64,000 bases of DNA from Dama dama (GCF_033118175.1 NC_083695.1:33249607-33313606), one strand, 5' to 3'; counted from the first letter of the stretch, positions 48,425 to 60,777 are shown. Numbers and translations: made by a program. The notes: generated by a model from the sequence alone, not told the origin.

Positions 48425-49290
48425 TACAACTTATTGAGAAATTCTGGGCTGTATGAATCAGAAGCTGGATTGAAGTTTTCCAGGAGAAATATCAGTAACC
48501 TCAGACATGCAGATGACACCACCCTTATGACAGAAAGCAAAGAGGAATTAAAGAGCCTCTTGATGAAGGTGAAAGAGGAGAGTGAAAAAACTGGCTTAAA
48601 AACTCAACATTCAAAAAACCTAAGATCATGGCATCTGCTCCCATCACTTCATGGCAAATAGATAGGGAAACAATGGAAACAGTGACAGATTTTATTTTCT
48701 TGGGCTCCAAAATCACTGCAGACGGTGACTGCAGCCGTGAAATCAAAAGATGCTTGCTTCTTGGAAGAAAAGCAATGACAAACCTAGACCGCATATTATA
48801 AAGCAGAAACATTACTTTGCTGACAAAGGTCCATCTAGTCAAAGCTATGATTTTTCTAGTAGTTGTATATGGATGTGACAGTTGGACCATGAAGAAGGCT
48901 GAGAGCTGAAGAATTGATACTTTTGAATTGTGGTGTTGGAGAAGACACTTGAGAGTCCCTTGGACTGCGAGGAAATCAAACCAGTCAATCCTAAAGGAAA
49001 TCAGCCCTGAATATTCATTGGGAGGACTGATGATGAAGCTGAAGCTCCAATACTTTGACCACCTGATGTGAAGAACTGACTCATTAGGAAAGACCCTGAT
49101 GCTGGGAATGACTGAAGGCAGAAGGAGAATGGGACGACAGAAGATGAGATGGTTGGGTGACATCACTGACTCGATGGACGTAAGTTTGAGCAAGCTCTGG
49201 GAGATGGTGATGGGCAGGGTAGCCTGGTGTGCTGCAGTCCATGGGGTTGCAAAGAGTTGGACATCACTGAGCGACTGAACAACAACATCG
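48425..49290 (+). mobile_element. BovB LINE, 5'-truncated, sense (copy F)
   Basis: The only BovB copy in the sense orientation relative to ADK. It has SNLRHADDTTLMTESKEELK (about 48489-48550; YADD is changed to HADD), and ends with cgactgaacaacaacatcg, the usual BovB tail. Multiple stops. Confidence 0.94.
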
Positions 49291-49324
49291 CTAGCGTGGG
49301 GGAAAATTCAGAATTCATAGTAGT

Positions 49325-49420
49325 TTCTTTCTCTTTTTTTCCATGGCCATATGTGGGATTTTTGTTCCCTGACCAGAGATTGAAGCGTGGAGTCTAATCA
49401 CTGGACTGCCAGGCATGAGT
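49325..49420 (-). mobile_element. CHR-type SINE, truncated
   Basis: Antisense: ttttgttccctgaccagaga, gcgtggagtctaatcactgg, actgccagg. Confidence 0.75.
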
Positions 49421-49539
49421 ATAGCTTTCCCACCATCATAATGTCCACAAATTATAGACCAAGCCATAATAAGTCAAGGACTGTCTGTATTACTATAGTA
49501 ATGAATAATCTTTCACTTTGGAGCAGCTACCGCATGTAG

Positions 49540-49728
49540 ATTAGTTTCTAAATTTTGGAATTACTGTCCTCTGATGCTCTTCGCTGGCACTAATAGTATC
49601 CTGTCCTTACTGCATTGTCCCTTGAGGACTGGTACTCAAAAAGGCAGCACTAAGATATTCCTCTTGCTGCCATTTTTGCCATGAGTAATAAATTATCTTT
49701 GTCTCAATCCAGAGGTCTCATGTCCTTC
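49540..49728 (+). mobile_element. LTR 3'-end fragment
   Basis: Ends with gagtaataaattatctttgt then ccagaggtctcatgtccttc, a pattern of polyadenylation signal followed by U5-like sequence. The 5' part is not recognisable. Confidence 0.4.
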
Positions 49729-49730
49729 AC

Positions 49731-49755
49731 ATGTGTGTGTGTGTGTGTGTGTGTA
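49731..49755 (+). repeat. (TG)n microsatellite
   Basis: About twelve TG units directly after the LTR fragment, followed by a degenerate TG/CA tract (gtgcatgcatgcacatgc). Confidence 0.95.
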
Positions 49756-50071
49756 TGAGTGTTTGTGCATGCATGCACATGCTTGGATATAGAAAAAGGA
49801 AGGAAGATGAATAGGCAAACACTGGCTGACTACTTCGTTAGCATGTACCTACAGTTAAATAGCAGACCCTTGATAGTTTTTGACTTAATAGCTGTTTATA
49901 GAAGAAGTGCAGGGTCTCATGGTTAGTAAGTAGCAGACCTGTAGTTTGAACTGAGGCATTTTTTTAGAGGTAGATAATATAACCAGAAAATATTGTGCTA
50001 ATGGCTAGAATTTGATGAAAGCAGACAAATACATATTTTATATCACATTTGCATACTTTTACCTTGACTCT

Positions 50072-50395
50072 CCCTCTGATAGCTCAGTCGGTAAAGAATC
50101 CACCTGCAATGCAGGAGACCCCGGTTCGATTCCTGGGTTGGGAAGATCCGCTGGAGAAGGGATAGGCCACCCACTCCAGTGTTCTTGGGCTTCCCTTGTG
50201 GCTCAGCTGGTAAAGAATCTGCCTGCAGTATGGGATACCTGGGTTCGATCCCTGGGTTGAGAAGATCCCATGGAGAAGGGAAAGGCTACCCACTCCAGTA
50301 TTCTCGACTGGAGAATTCCACCAACTGTATAGTCCACGGGGTCGCAAAGAGTTGGACACAACTGAGCAACTTTCACTTTCACTTTTCACCTTTGA
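50072..50395 (+). mobile_element. Dimeric Bov-A2-type SINE, sense
   Basis: First unit from ctctgatagctcagtcggta, second from gggcttcccttgtggctcag (near 50188), end gtcgcaaagagttggacaca. Same architecture as the copy at 47649-47978. Confidence 0.93.
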
Positions 50396-50567
50396 CTCAT
50401 GAGCAGTCTGAATGTTTTCTTCCTCATCCCCATATGTTGCATTAAAAAATGTGATAGGCTGTGGCTGGAATATCTCAGGATGAAATTCTTTTTATAGCAA
50501 TATAGGTTTTGTAAATTAGAACACATTGAAAAATAAAAGTACAATGACCTTGAATGAAAATTGTGGG

Positions 50568-50684
50568 AATTTCCTGGCAGTCCAGTGGTTAGGACTCTGT
50601 GCTTCCAATGAAGGGGACATGGTTTTGATCCCTGCTTGAACAACTAAGATCTTGCATGCCATGAACCTGGCCAAAAAAAATTAG
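50568..50684 (+). mobile_element. CHR-type SINE, short copy, sense
   Basis: Head gggaatttcctggcagtcca, internal catggttttgatccctgctt, tail ggccaaaaaaaatta. Confidence 0.88.
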
Positions 50685-51437
50685 AGAGTATCTTTATGCT
50701 TGTTATGGAATTACCGTGAGATAATATCCACAAATATTGATTTTAAGTGACACTCCTTATGTGATATTTTGGGTATTATTAATCCTATGTTTTGAGGAAT
50801 AATTTGTAATGTAAGTTATAGAACATTTTAGAAAAATCCCGGATTTAGCATTAGCATAAGCTTCTAAAACTAAGCATGATGCATTGAACAGTTGATTTAA
50901 CATTATCTGTGTCTAACCTATGGGCCATTTATTTCAGATTTCATTGTGAGATATATATGTGAAGATTGTTTGTGAGCAAAAGAGTGTTGCTTTTTCTATT
51001 TTGAGAATCTCTACAAAAGCATACAGATTACTTGTATGTGAATGTGGTTTTATTTTCAAACCCTTTCACAATATATTCAGTATGTTTCACATTATATATA
51101 TTATAGTTCATAGTAAGAGATAAGAAATAGACTAAAGCTTCCTCCCTCAGAGTGAAGAATTCTCTATCTTATGTTTGGCTGCAGGAGAAAGACAAAGATG
51201 TTTTTGTTTTAACTAAGCTGTCATCAACAAATATTTATTTTATCTGTACAGATCCATATATAAATATAGCCATATTTTCTAAGTATAGTGAAACAATTGT
51301 GAAAAAAATTGATCAAGATATGTAATTTATAAATACTATCCAGTTGTTTGTGATATTCTGAAACTTGGTTATTTGAAATTGCATATCATGTGAGAAGAAA
51401 TCTGGATGATTTCTGTATAAGCAATGGGTTGGCAGTG
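50685..51437. other. Intron, no recognised element
   Basis: AT-rich. Nothing assignable. Confidence 0.45.
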
Positions 51438-51938
51438 GTGTTCAGTTACTAAGTTGTGTCTGACTCTGCAACCACATGGACTTCACACACCGAGCTCTTT
51501 TGTACTCCACTGTCTCCTAGAGTTTGCTCAAATTCATGTCCTTTGAGTTGATGATGCTATCTAACTGTCTCATCCTTTCATACCTGCTGCTTCTGTTGCC
51601 TTTAGTCTTTACTAGCATCAGGGTCTTTTTCAGTGAGTGGCCTCTTTGCATCAGGTGGCCATAGTTTTGAGGTTTCAGCATCAGTCCTTCCAATGAATAT
51701 TCAGGGTTGATTTACTTTAGAATTGACTGGTTTGATCTCCTTGCTGTGCCGGGGGCTCTCAAAAGTCTTCTCCAGCACCACAATTCAAAAGCATCAATTC
51801 TTCAGTGCTCAGCCGCCTTTATGCTCCAATTCTCACATCCATACAGGAATACTGGAAAAACCATAGCTTTGATTATATGGATCTTTGTTGGCAAAGTGGT
51901 ATCTTTGCTTTTTAATATGCTGTCTAGGCTTGTCCCGG

Positions 51939-52147
51939 GGGCTTTTCTAGTGGGTCAGTGGTAAAGAATCCACTTGCAATGCAGGAGACACAGGTTTGAC
52001 CCCTGGGTCGCAAAGGTTCCCTAGAGAAGGAAATGGCAATCCACTCCACTATTTGTGCTTGGGAAATCCCATGGACAGAGGAGCCTGGCGGCCTACAGTC
52101 CATGAGGTTGCAAAAGAGTTGGATACGACTTAGGAACTAAACAATGA
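51939..52147 (+). mobile_element. Bov-tA SINE nested in BovB copy G
   Basis: Sense copy from gggcttttctagtgggtcag to gagttggatacgacttagga. Flanks ggcttgtc and gggtttgtc look like a short target-site duplication. Confidence 0.9.
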
Positions 52148-52187
52148 CTTCTGGGTTTGTCATAGCTTTCCTTTCAAGAACCAAGGC

Positions 52188-53550
52188 TTTTTTTTTTTTT
52201 TTTTTTGCATGAACAACAAGGTAATTTATTAAGGCAAATTCTTCATCCCCTCAAGATATTGTGGGTGGAATGATTTTGGAATTAACCTAATCAAGATGAG
52301 AGGCAAGACAATTTCGTTGAGAATTCGCACATCTATCATAGTAAAGAGAATTGACTCAACAGACAACTGAAAGTGGAGACTAGGTCTCCTGAAGTGTAAC
52401 AGCTGGAACTTAATTGTAGTTACATATTTTAAAAAGCAAACATACTGAATGGTATGACTAGGCTTGTTACACTAGTTTAAAGCTAGGCCACCTACTGGCA
52501 CTGCATTTTGCGTGTTCTAGCGTTGGTCATTTAAAAGAGTGAATATTGAATATGTGGGCTCCACGTCTGACCCACAGAACGTCCACCCCAAATCTTCTTG
52601 TTCTGTGTAAAATATCCACTGTGTATGTACTATCAAAGTTTTATTTAGGCTCCATTATTAAGTCAAAAGAATGTAAATAGTCATATTATAATAAGCTAAT
52701 GACTTGTGTATTTCCATATGGATGAATGTCAGTATATCTAAATAGGAAATAAATAGCAATCCTGTCTACCTATATAAAAGAAAAATAGAATATCTCCAGA
52801 TTTGCATACTCATCACTGTAGAAGAGGTATGCAGGTTTTAAGGTTTCATAATCAGTTGTCCGAAAAATAGCAGTTATTCCTTCAATATCTCATTAGCATC
52901 TGACTCAAATTATTTTTAGATTACGTAATTTAGAAGACATTATAACCCCACTAAGAATTTGTAATTATTCTGAGATGGTTTCATCATTAACCCTAGAATC
53001 ACTATCAGAAAGAGTAACAATGTGGTAAAGGAAAAAAGCTAATCAACATGACTAAAAATATGCTCACTTTCAGAAGAACAATCTGGTCATCTGGAAAAAT
53101 CCCAGCTACAACCTGCGAACACTCCCATGTGTGAGACTGGCCAAGGCACATGATTTCTGGGCAGGAAAGCCGTGAGATCGGGGTGAATTGAGGCTGTCCC
53201 TAAGGAGTAGCCTATAAACTTCCAAACTGACCTTGGGCAGCATAACTGGTCCCATTTTCTCTAAACCAGTTCCGTGCTCTTCTCCCCGCATCAACCCAAA
53301 GTTTGCTAAAGAGCATATTGGAGCAGAAGTGGACATTCTAGCACATTCTTATTGCTGTATTACATTCGAAGACAAGAACATCCCACCCACAACAGTGTTG
53401 TTCCAAGAAGCAGGGCGGGAGTAGTGGTAGATTAGAAAAGAGTCTATTTATTAATTATACAATCAATAAAAAGTGAAAACATTTCAAGATCTTCAGTAAG
53501 CCTGTATCCAAAAGAGTCTGTTTTTGTCAGTGATGCTGGACTTGGAATTC
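52188..53550 (-). pseudogene. Antisense retrocopy (processed pseudogene or 3'UTR) of an unidentified mRNA
   Basis: Read on the minus strand, about 1.3 kb of sequence ends in an AATAAA signal (52225-52230), an 18-nt spacer and a 19-base A-run (52188-52206). This is the layout of a reverse-transcribed polyadenylated transcript. It sits inside a BovB LINE whose pieces flank it. Near the 5' end a 34-codon open stretch (53444-53548) reaches a TAG, after which no long frame continues, so most of the copy may be 3'UTR. A 76-codon minus frame (53106-53336) is probably chance. I do not recognise the parent gene. No clean target-site duplication was found. Confidence 0.7.
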
Positions 53551-53714
53551 TGTTTCTCTTCACTTTCTACCTTTAGAGTAGTATCATCTGCATATCTGAG
53601 GTTATTGATATTTCCCCCAACAATCTTGATTCCAGTGATGAGGAGAAATTTCTATAAAACCATGCTCTTTGTACATAGGCAGAGTAACTCAGTTTTCCAA
53701 ACTAAGTTGCGCCC

Positions 53715-54530
53715 TGAAACTTTTCTTTCCTTTTTTTAATTGAGTTATTAATTTACAATGTTGTGTTAGTTTCAAGTGCACATCAAAATGGCTAAATATA
53801 TAAAATATGTTTATTATATATATTTATTCTTTTTTAGACTCTTTTCCATTATACAGGATATAGTTCTCTGTGTTATGCAGTAGATCCTTGTTGTTTGCTT
53901 GTTTCTATGTAGTTGTGTATAGACGTTAATTCCAAACTCTTGATTTATCCTGTTGGTGACCATAAGCTTATTTTCTATGTTTGTGTGTCTATTTCTGTTT
54001 TGTAAGTAAGTTCATTTGTATCATTTTTTAAAATTCCACAAATAAGTGACGTCATATGATACTTGCTTTCCTCTATCTGACTTACTTCCTGGACATTTAG
54101 ATTACTTCCACAGTTGCTCACTCATGTCTGACTCTTTGCAATCCCGTGGATTGTAACTTGCCATGCTTCTCTGTCCATGAATTTTTTTAGGCAGGAAGAC
54201 TGGAGTGAGTAGCCATTCCCTTCTCCAGGGAATCGTCCAACCTAGGGATCGAACGTGGGTCTCCTGCATTGCCGGCAAGTTCTTGAATGTCTGAGCCACC
54301 CTTAGTTACTCTCAGTAGTGCTACTGTGAACATCGCGGTGTTTAAGTAAGAGTTTTCCTAGATATATTCCCAGGAGTAGGATTGCAGAATTATATGGCAA
54401 CTCTATTCTTAGTTTTTTTAAGGAACCTTGGTAATGTTCCCCATTACATGTTAAGTGGCTGTACCAATTTACATTCCCAGCAACAGTGTAGGTGGTGAAA
54501 CTTCTTTTCAGTTCTTTAATTTGCTTTTAG
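53715..54530 (-). mobile_element. Old L1 3' end, antisense, split by a SINE
   Basis: tttacaatgttgtgttagtt, gtagatccttgttgtttgct, ccacaaataagtgacgtcat and tgaccataagcttattttct on the left. After the SINE come gtgctactgtgaacatcg, attcccaggagtaggattgc and cagcaacagtgtaggtggtg. The standard antisense L1MA-like order, with a small deletion near the SINE. Confidence 0.83.
54112..54301 (-). mobile_element. Bov-tA SINE nested in L1
   Basis: Antisense: gttgctcactcatgtctgac at the left and atgtctgagccaccc at the right (head slightly truncated). Confidence 0.88.
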
Positions 54531-55639
54531 TGGTCTCTCTTATTTTCTCTAGATTTTATGTTAATAATATTTTCCTATCCTCACATGTACCCAATCTCTT
54601 ATCCCTCTACCAGGAGATACCTTTCCAGCTTCTCAACTAAGCAACTCTTGGCTTTCAAGAAGTGTTTGCAGTGTCTTGTTGCATAGTCACGCTTAACTGC
54701 ATCCTTATCTTTATTGTTTCTATCTAATATTTGAGAGTTAGTTATTCCCCTTTCATTTTATATCTAACATCCTTCATTTGTGCTTTTGTTCTCATCCTTG
54801 AGTCTACCCTCAAATCTTATCCCCTCCCTGGTCTTCACTATCTTTGTTATAAATGTGCTTAATTTCTCTCCCATCCCAATATAAAATAAGAAAATCTCTC
54901 TCCAACATCTGCCTTATCTATCTAGTTTCCTTTTCAGTTGAAATTCTTGAAAATGTAGTCTGTACTTCTTTATCTCTTCATTGTTCTTACCACTTCTCTG
55001 AAACTCAGGTAGTAGGAGCCACTTGATTATGATTTGGTCATCCAATCCACTGAACCCTTTCTAGTCCTCATCTCATTTGACTCATTTATCAGTGTTGACC
55101 CTACCACCAGTTTGAACCTTTTTTCCTCTCTGGCTTCACTTCAGTGATACTTGTTCCTCAGATTTTCTTCCTTTTCTGGTTCCTCTCCCTCCTTTTTCAT
55201 AGCTGGATCTTCTTTTAATTCTTGCAGTGTTTCTTTCCTTCTCCTTTAAATCTTTACCCACTATTTTCTCTTGGGTTCTTATAGCCCCTTTACAAATGAA
55301 TTCCAGCTCATTTTCAGACATCTGACACTAAGCTGGAGTGTCACAGGCACTGTTTGTGATTTCCTCTCCTTTATCTGCTTGGCAGTCTTGGAAAGTCTCC
55401 GGTGGGTTTCACTGCCCCCTCTGTTTTTCTCTGATACTCCTTCTTCCCTTACTCTCGTTTGTTCTTTTCTCAGTTATAGGGTGATTTCCCTCTGTTCTCG
55501 CTACAGCTATTTGTCTCTCCACCAATTTGTCTTCCACAGAGCTGCTGAAAACTCTACTAAAAGACAAATTCTGTGATGTTGCTTCTTTAGAATGCTTCAG
55601 TGGGTAACGTTAACAGTTAGGATAAAGAGTCTTTCCTTT
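54531..55639 (+). repeat. Probable ancient L2-like LINE remnant
   Basis: Pyrimidine-rich sequence ending with a diverged L2-type 3' region: gagctgctgaaaactctact, aaattctgtgatgttgcttc, tagaatgcttcagtgggtaa. The left half is only tentatively included. Open frames at 55136-55321 and 55271-55576 show no domain. Confidence 0.4.
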
Positions 55640-56425
55640 TTTTATGTGTTCTTTTTTCACTAAGGTAAAATCCACATAACATAGAATGAATCATTTAAAG
55701 TGTACAATCCAGTAGAATTTACTTAATTCACAATACTGTGCAACCATACTCTGTGTCTGGTTCTAGGATGTGTTTTATCACTCCAAGTGGAAACCCCAGA
55801 ATGAAAGCGGTCGTTCCTCATTCCCTCCTGTCAGCCCCTGACAACCACAGATAGATTATCTGTTACAATGAATTTGCCATTTCTGAATGTTTCATGTAAA
55901 TGAAATCACTGCTTTATATGACCTTTTTTATTTGGCTTCTTTTACTTATATGTAATAATATTTTTGTGATTCGTGTAGATTGTCATATGTATTAGCACTT
56001 GATTCCTTTCTGTAACTGAATAATAATTCCATTATATGGCTGTATCCTGTTATCTATTCATGAGTTTATGAACATTTAGGTTGTCCACAGAGTTTGAATG
56101 TGTCTTTTTTATTCATTTGAGTATATACCTGTAGGGATTTAATTGATGGTTCGTATGGTAAATCTGTGCTTCTCGAGGAACTACTAAACTCTTTCCACAG
56201 TGGCAGCAACAATGTACATTCTCACCAGAAATATATTAAGGGTTCCAATTTGTACAGATCCTTGCCAGAATTTATCCCCTCACCCTTTCTTTTTTTAAAA
56301 ATTATAACCAATCTTGTACATATAGTGGTATTTCATCACTGTGTTATTTCCCTAATGATTAATGGTATTGAACATCTTTTTATGCACTTGTTGGCCATTT
56401 ATATATTTTCTTTGGGGTAATTATT
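55640..56425 (-). mobile_element. Ancient L1M, antisense
   Basis: Landmarks in order: catttaaagtgtacaatcca, gaatttgccatttctgaatg, aacatttaggttgtccacag, ctctttccacagtggcagca, cttgttggccatttatatat. Confidence 0.78.
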
Positions 56426-56568
56426 AGGCTGATGGTCTTTTGTTTTTAACTGAGAAATACCTTTTAAATGATCAGATCCGAGATATTTCTGGATATAATG
56501 ATCATCAAAGAAGAGTTTACATTTTGACCTTACAAGTTCTTTATTATCATGGTCTCATTTGAAATGGT

Positions 56569-56776
56569 ACTTCCCTGGTGGCTGAAATGATAAAGAATCT
56601 GCCAGCAATGCAGGAGACCCCAGTTCTATCCCTGGATGGGAAAGATCCCCTGGAGAAGAGAATGGCCCGCCCAATCCAATATTCTTGTCTGGAGAATTTG
56701 ATCGACAGAGGAGCCTGGCAGGCTATAGTTTATGCCTCACAAAGGATCAAAAATGATTGAGCAACTATCACTTTAT
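56569..56776 (+). mobile_element. Bov-tA SINE, sense
   Basis: Head tacttccctggtggctgaaa, body gatcccctggagaagagaat, end caaaaatgattgagcaacta. Confidence 0.92.
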
Positions 56777-57697
56777 CATTTTTTTTTCACTTTATCATTT
56801 TAAATAGTTGCTTGAATATTACCAGAACTTCTGGACTCTCTGTCCTTAAAATGCAGCAAATTGTTCTTTAATCTTAATACTAAAATATCCAGTACTTTTT
56901 GAAAATTTCAATATAGAATATTTCCAACTAGCACTTCTTTATACCCTAATGAGCAGTTACGAAAAGGGTATAATTTTCTTTATCTGTTAACCAGCAGTCA
57001 TTGATTAGTGCTGCAGTAATTGCTGATGTTCTCTGTTGTTTACTACTTTCTCTTTTTAAAAAATATTGTTTGCTTTCTTGTGAGTATGTAATAAGCATAT
57101 ACCAGGTTAATGTTTCAGCTGATAATCAGGTATAAATGTGAATATAAGGTATAAGTGTGTTTTTTGCAGTCATTCTTATGTGAATATAAGAATCTTTGAT
57201 TAATATTTTTGAAGACCGTATAGAGTAATTTTGAGGTAATTTGAAAATAAGCTTGTATTTATTATCATGGAGATATGCTAAACTGTTGAGGGTACCTTTA
57301 CTGATTGTCTAGTATTTTAAATCATATTGTTTGCTTTTCAGGCAACAGATCATGATGAAAAGTTAATTCACAATGAAATGTATATATTAGCAATAGTAAC
57401 TTTTTGATTTGGCAAGGAAAAATTATAATCTTAAGTTTTATCTACCACCACCACCCAAAAGATAGTCAGTTTCCCTTAACTTTCTGAATGTTTCAGATTA
57501 GATTTCTAACATCCACATTTTCAAAGATCGTATATTTATTTTAACTTATATTCTGATAGAACTGGAAGGTTTAGCCATAATGCTAAATGTATGAAAGAGA
57601 TTAGGTTTTGCAAGAGAGAATTCATATATCCCTTAATGTTTTTTATGTTACCTCCAAATTTTTCAAAGATGGAACACACGTGAAATCTACTACTTTC
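56777..57697. other. Intron, no recognised element
   Basis: AT-rich with no sizeable open frame. Confidence 0.45.
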
Positions 57698-57930
57698 CAA
57701 GGGCTTCATAGGTGGTGCTAGTGGTGAAAAATTCACCTGCCAATGCAGGAGACCTTAGGGATGCAGATTCGATCCCTGGGTCAGGAAGATCCCCTGGAGA
57801 AGGTAATGGCACCCTACTCCAGTATTCTTGCCTGGAGAGTCCCATGGACAGAGGAGCCTGGTGAGCTATGGTCCATAGGGTCACAAAGAGTGAGACACGG
57901 CTGATGTGACTTTGCACTCGCACGCACTTT
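57698..57930 (+). mobile_element. Bov-tA SINE, sense
   Basis: Head gggcttcataggtggtgcta, body caggaagatcccctggagaa, end gagtgagacacggctgatgt. Confidence 0.92.
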
Positions 57931-58451
57931 GCAAATGACAGGTTTTTACACACAACATTGTTCTGCTTTATCTAAAGGGCTTACTTTACAAGCTTAATTT
58001 GAGTGTCTGTTCTCTGTCACTGCATGTAATTTCTGGAGACTATTTACATCTTTTTGTTTGTTTTGTGTTTTTTGGTTTGTGGTTTTTGTTTAATTACATC
58101 TTTTAATAAGGTATGTTTCGTAGCTCTCAGGGAATTTTCAGCATGTACCAATTATTTCTTAGAAATGGGCAATAAATTATTTGGAAACAAATATACCATC
58201 TTTTTCTACTTTGGCTAGAAACCGATTCTCTGAATAATAGACTTTTTTGGGTGTCTGTTAATTGGTAATTTTTGGTATCAGTTGACTCCTGGGATTCTAT
58301 AAAGTGTAGTTGTTAAAAGATAACTTAATGAAGAATAATTCTTTAAATAGTAGTTGCCTATATTTCATACTGCATTTTTTGTTATTAAGTGTCCCATGAT
58401 CATTTGTTAACTAAGTCCTTAACTTATCTAATAAATGGGACATTTATGATC
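57931..58451. other. Intron, no recognised element
   Basis: AT-rich. Contains a T/G-rich stretch (tttttgtttgttttgtgttt) near 58053. Confidence 0.45.
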
Positions 58452-59372
58452 AATCAGTCAGTTCATTCTCTCAGTTGTGTCCAACTCTTTGCGACTCCAT
58501 GGACTGCAGCATGCCAGGCTACCTTGCCCATCACTATCTCCTGGTGCTTACTTAAACTCATGTCCATTGAGTCAGTGATGCTGTCCAACCATCTCATCCA
58601 TTGTTGTCCCCTTCTCCTCCTGCCTTCAGTCTTTCCCAGCATCAGGGTCTTTTCCAATGAGTCAGCTCTTCACATCAGGTGGCCAAAGTATTGGAGCTTC
58701 AGTTGTTCCATGTCCAGGCTAACTGGTGCTTCTTGACCTGTATACAGATTTCTCATGAGGCACACAAGGTGGTCTGGTATTCCCATCTCTTGAAGATTTT
58801 TCCAGAGTTTGTTGTGGTCCACACAGTCAAAGGCTTTGGCATAATCAGTAAAACAGAAGTAGATGTTTTTCTTGAACTCTCTTGGTTTTTCTATGATTCA
58901 TGGGATGTTGGCAATTTGTTGTCTGGTTCCTGTGCCTTTTCTATATCCAGCTTGAGCATCGGGAAGTTCTTGGTTCACATACTTTTGAAACCTTGCTTGG
59001 AGAATTTTGAGCATTACTTTGCTAGTGTGTGAGATGACTGCGATTGTGTGGTAGTTTGGGCATTCTTTGTCGTTGCCTTTCTTTGGGATTGGAATGAAAA
59101 CAGACCTTTTCCAGTCCTGTGGCCATTGCTGAGTTTTTCAGATTTGCTGGCATATTGAGTGCAGCACTTTCACAGCATCATCTTTTAGAATTACAGCTCA
59201 ACTGAAATTCCAACACATCCACTAGCTTTGTTTGTAGTGATGCTTGCTAAGGCCCACTTGACTTCACAGTCCAGAATGTCTGGCTGTAGGTGAGTGATCA
59301 CACATCCTGGTTATCTGGGTTATAAAGATCTTTTTTGTATAGTTCTTCTATGTACTCTCTGTATTTTAATAA
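58452..59372 (-). mobile_element. BovB LINE with an internal deletion (copy H)
   Basis: The antisense 3' end (cagtcagttcattctctcag) runs to about 58702, then jumps directly to ttgttccatgtccaggctaa, deep in the reverse-transcriptase region. In longer copies here these points are separated by several hundred bp (compare 7640-8320 in copy B). The rest continues to about gtatagttcttctatgtact. Confidence 0.9.
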
Positions 59373-59607
59373 AAATTCCATTCATATTTAAGTGAACATT
59401 CTACATCACTTAACAATGTTAGTTTTTTTTTTTTCTTGCTTTCCTCAGAATAATGATGATATTCAGTCACAGCATGATTTTGTACATATGCTTCAGATCC
59501 TTTTATACTGAGTCATCAGGCATCTATTGAATAATTAGTATTTCTTAAAACATTGTTTTAGAATTTTTTTTTACTTTTAAAGTACTTTCAAATCACATAC
59601 CTTTTTT

Positions 59608-60686
59608 ATTTTTCATTTGTTTTTATTAGTTGGAGGCTAATTACAATATTGTAGTCGTTTCTGCCATACATTGACATGAATCAGCCATGGGTTTACATGT
59701 GTTCCCCATCCTGATTCCCCCTCCCACCTCCGTCCGCATCCCATCCCTCTGGGTCATCCCAGTGTACCAGCCCTGAGCACTTGTCTCATGCATCCAACCT
59801 GGACTGGCGATCTGTTTCACACTTGATAATATATATGTTGTGATGCTATTCTCTCAGATCATCTCCCCATCACCTTCTCCCATAGAGTCCAAAAGTCTGT
59901 TCTATGCATCTATGTCTCTTTTCGGTCTTGCATATAGGGGTATCATTACCATCTTTCTAAATTCCATATATATGCGTTAGTATACTGTATTGGTGTTTAT
60001 CTTTCTGGCTTACTTCACTCTGTATAATGGGCTCCAGTTTCATCCATCTCATTAGAACTGATTCAAATGAATTCTTTTTAATGGCTGAGTAATATTCCAT
60101 GGTGTATATGTACCACAGCTTCCTTATCCATTCATCTGCTGATGGGCATCTAGGTTGCTTCCATGTCCTGGCTATTATAAACAGTGTTGCGATGAACATT
60201 GGGGTGCACGTGTCTCTTTCAGATCTGGTTTCCTCCGTGTGTATGCCCGGGAGTGGGATTGCTGGGTCATATTCCAGTTCTATTTCCAGTTTTTTAAGGA
60301 ATCTCCACACTGTTCTCCATACTGGCTGTACTAGTTTGCATTCCCACCAACAGTGTAAGAGGGTTCCCTTTTCTCCACACCCTCTCCAGCATTTATTGCT
60401 TGTAGACTTTTGGATAGCAGCCATTCTGACTGGTGTGTAATGGTGCCTCATTGTGGTTTTGATTTGTATTTCTCTGATAATGAGTGATGTTGAGCATCTT
60501 TTCATGTGTTTGTTAGCCATCTGTATGTCTTCTTTGGAGAAATGTCTGTTTAGTTCTTTGGCCCATTTTTTTGATTGGGTCATTTATTTTTCTGGAATTG
60601 AGCTGCAGGAGTTGCTTGTATATTTTTGATATTAATCCTTTGTTACTTCGTTTGCTATTATTTTCTCCCATTCTGAAGGCTGTCTT
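59608..60686 (-). mobile_element. 5'-truncated L1 forming the 3' part of a U6-L1 chimera
   Basis: Ruminant L1 3'UTR and ORF2 C-terminus on the minus strand, closely resembling the 28983-30873 copy but lacking extra 3' sequence. At its 5' end it joins directly to a full-length U6 sequence. The chimera as a whole is bounded by a target-site duplication (minus-strand sense aaaaaaggtatg at 59596-59607 and aaaaaagtatg at 60794-60804). Confidence 0.94.
59957..60583 (-). pseudogene. L1 ORF2p C-terminal fragment, 208 codons open
   Basis: Contains KHMKRCSTSLIIREIQIKTT, WRGCGEKGTLLHCWWECKL and YTMEYYSAIKKNSFESVLMR, the end of ORF2p. The catalytic domains are missing through 5' truncation and the adjoining 5' frame is shifted, so the fragment is non-functional. 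Confidence 0.88.
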
Positions 60687-60740
60687 AAAAATGTGAAACG
60701 CTTCACGAATTTGCATGTCATCCTTGCGCAGGGGCCATGT

Positions 60741-60777
<37 letters not shown>

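Larger units (their letters stand above)
51438..53635 (-). mobile_element. BovB LINE interrupted twice (copy G)
   Basis: BovB pieces at about 51438-51938, 52148-52187 and 53553-53635, all antisense and in the right order. The first gap holds a Bov-tA SINE and the second an antisense retrocopy. About 230 bp of BovB expected between gctttcctttcaagaaccaa and tttctcttcactttctacct is absent, so a deletion accompanied or followed the retrocopy insertion. Confidence 0.9.

Noticed and set aside
48525..49193. A 222-codon minus-strand frame
   Set aside because: It is the complement of BovB copy F, and similar frames recur opposite other BovB copies.
53371..53424. An upstream ADK exon (peptide with EDKN)
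   Set aside because: It resembles ADK only over a few residues, lies 3' of the identified exon, and falls inside the antisense retrocopy.
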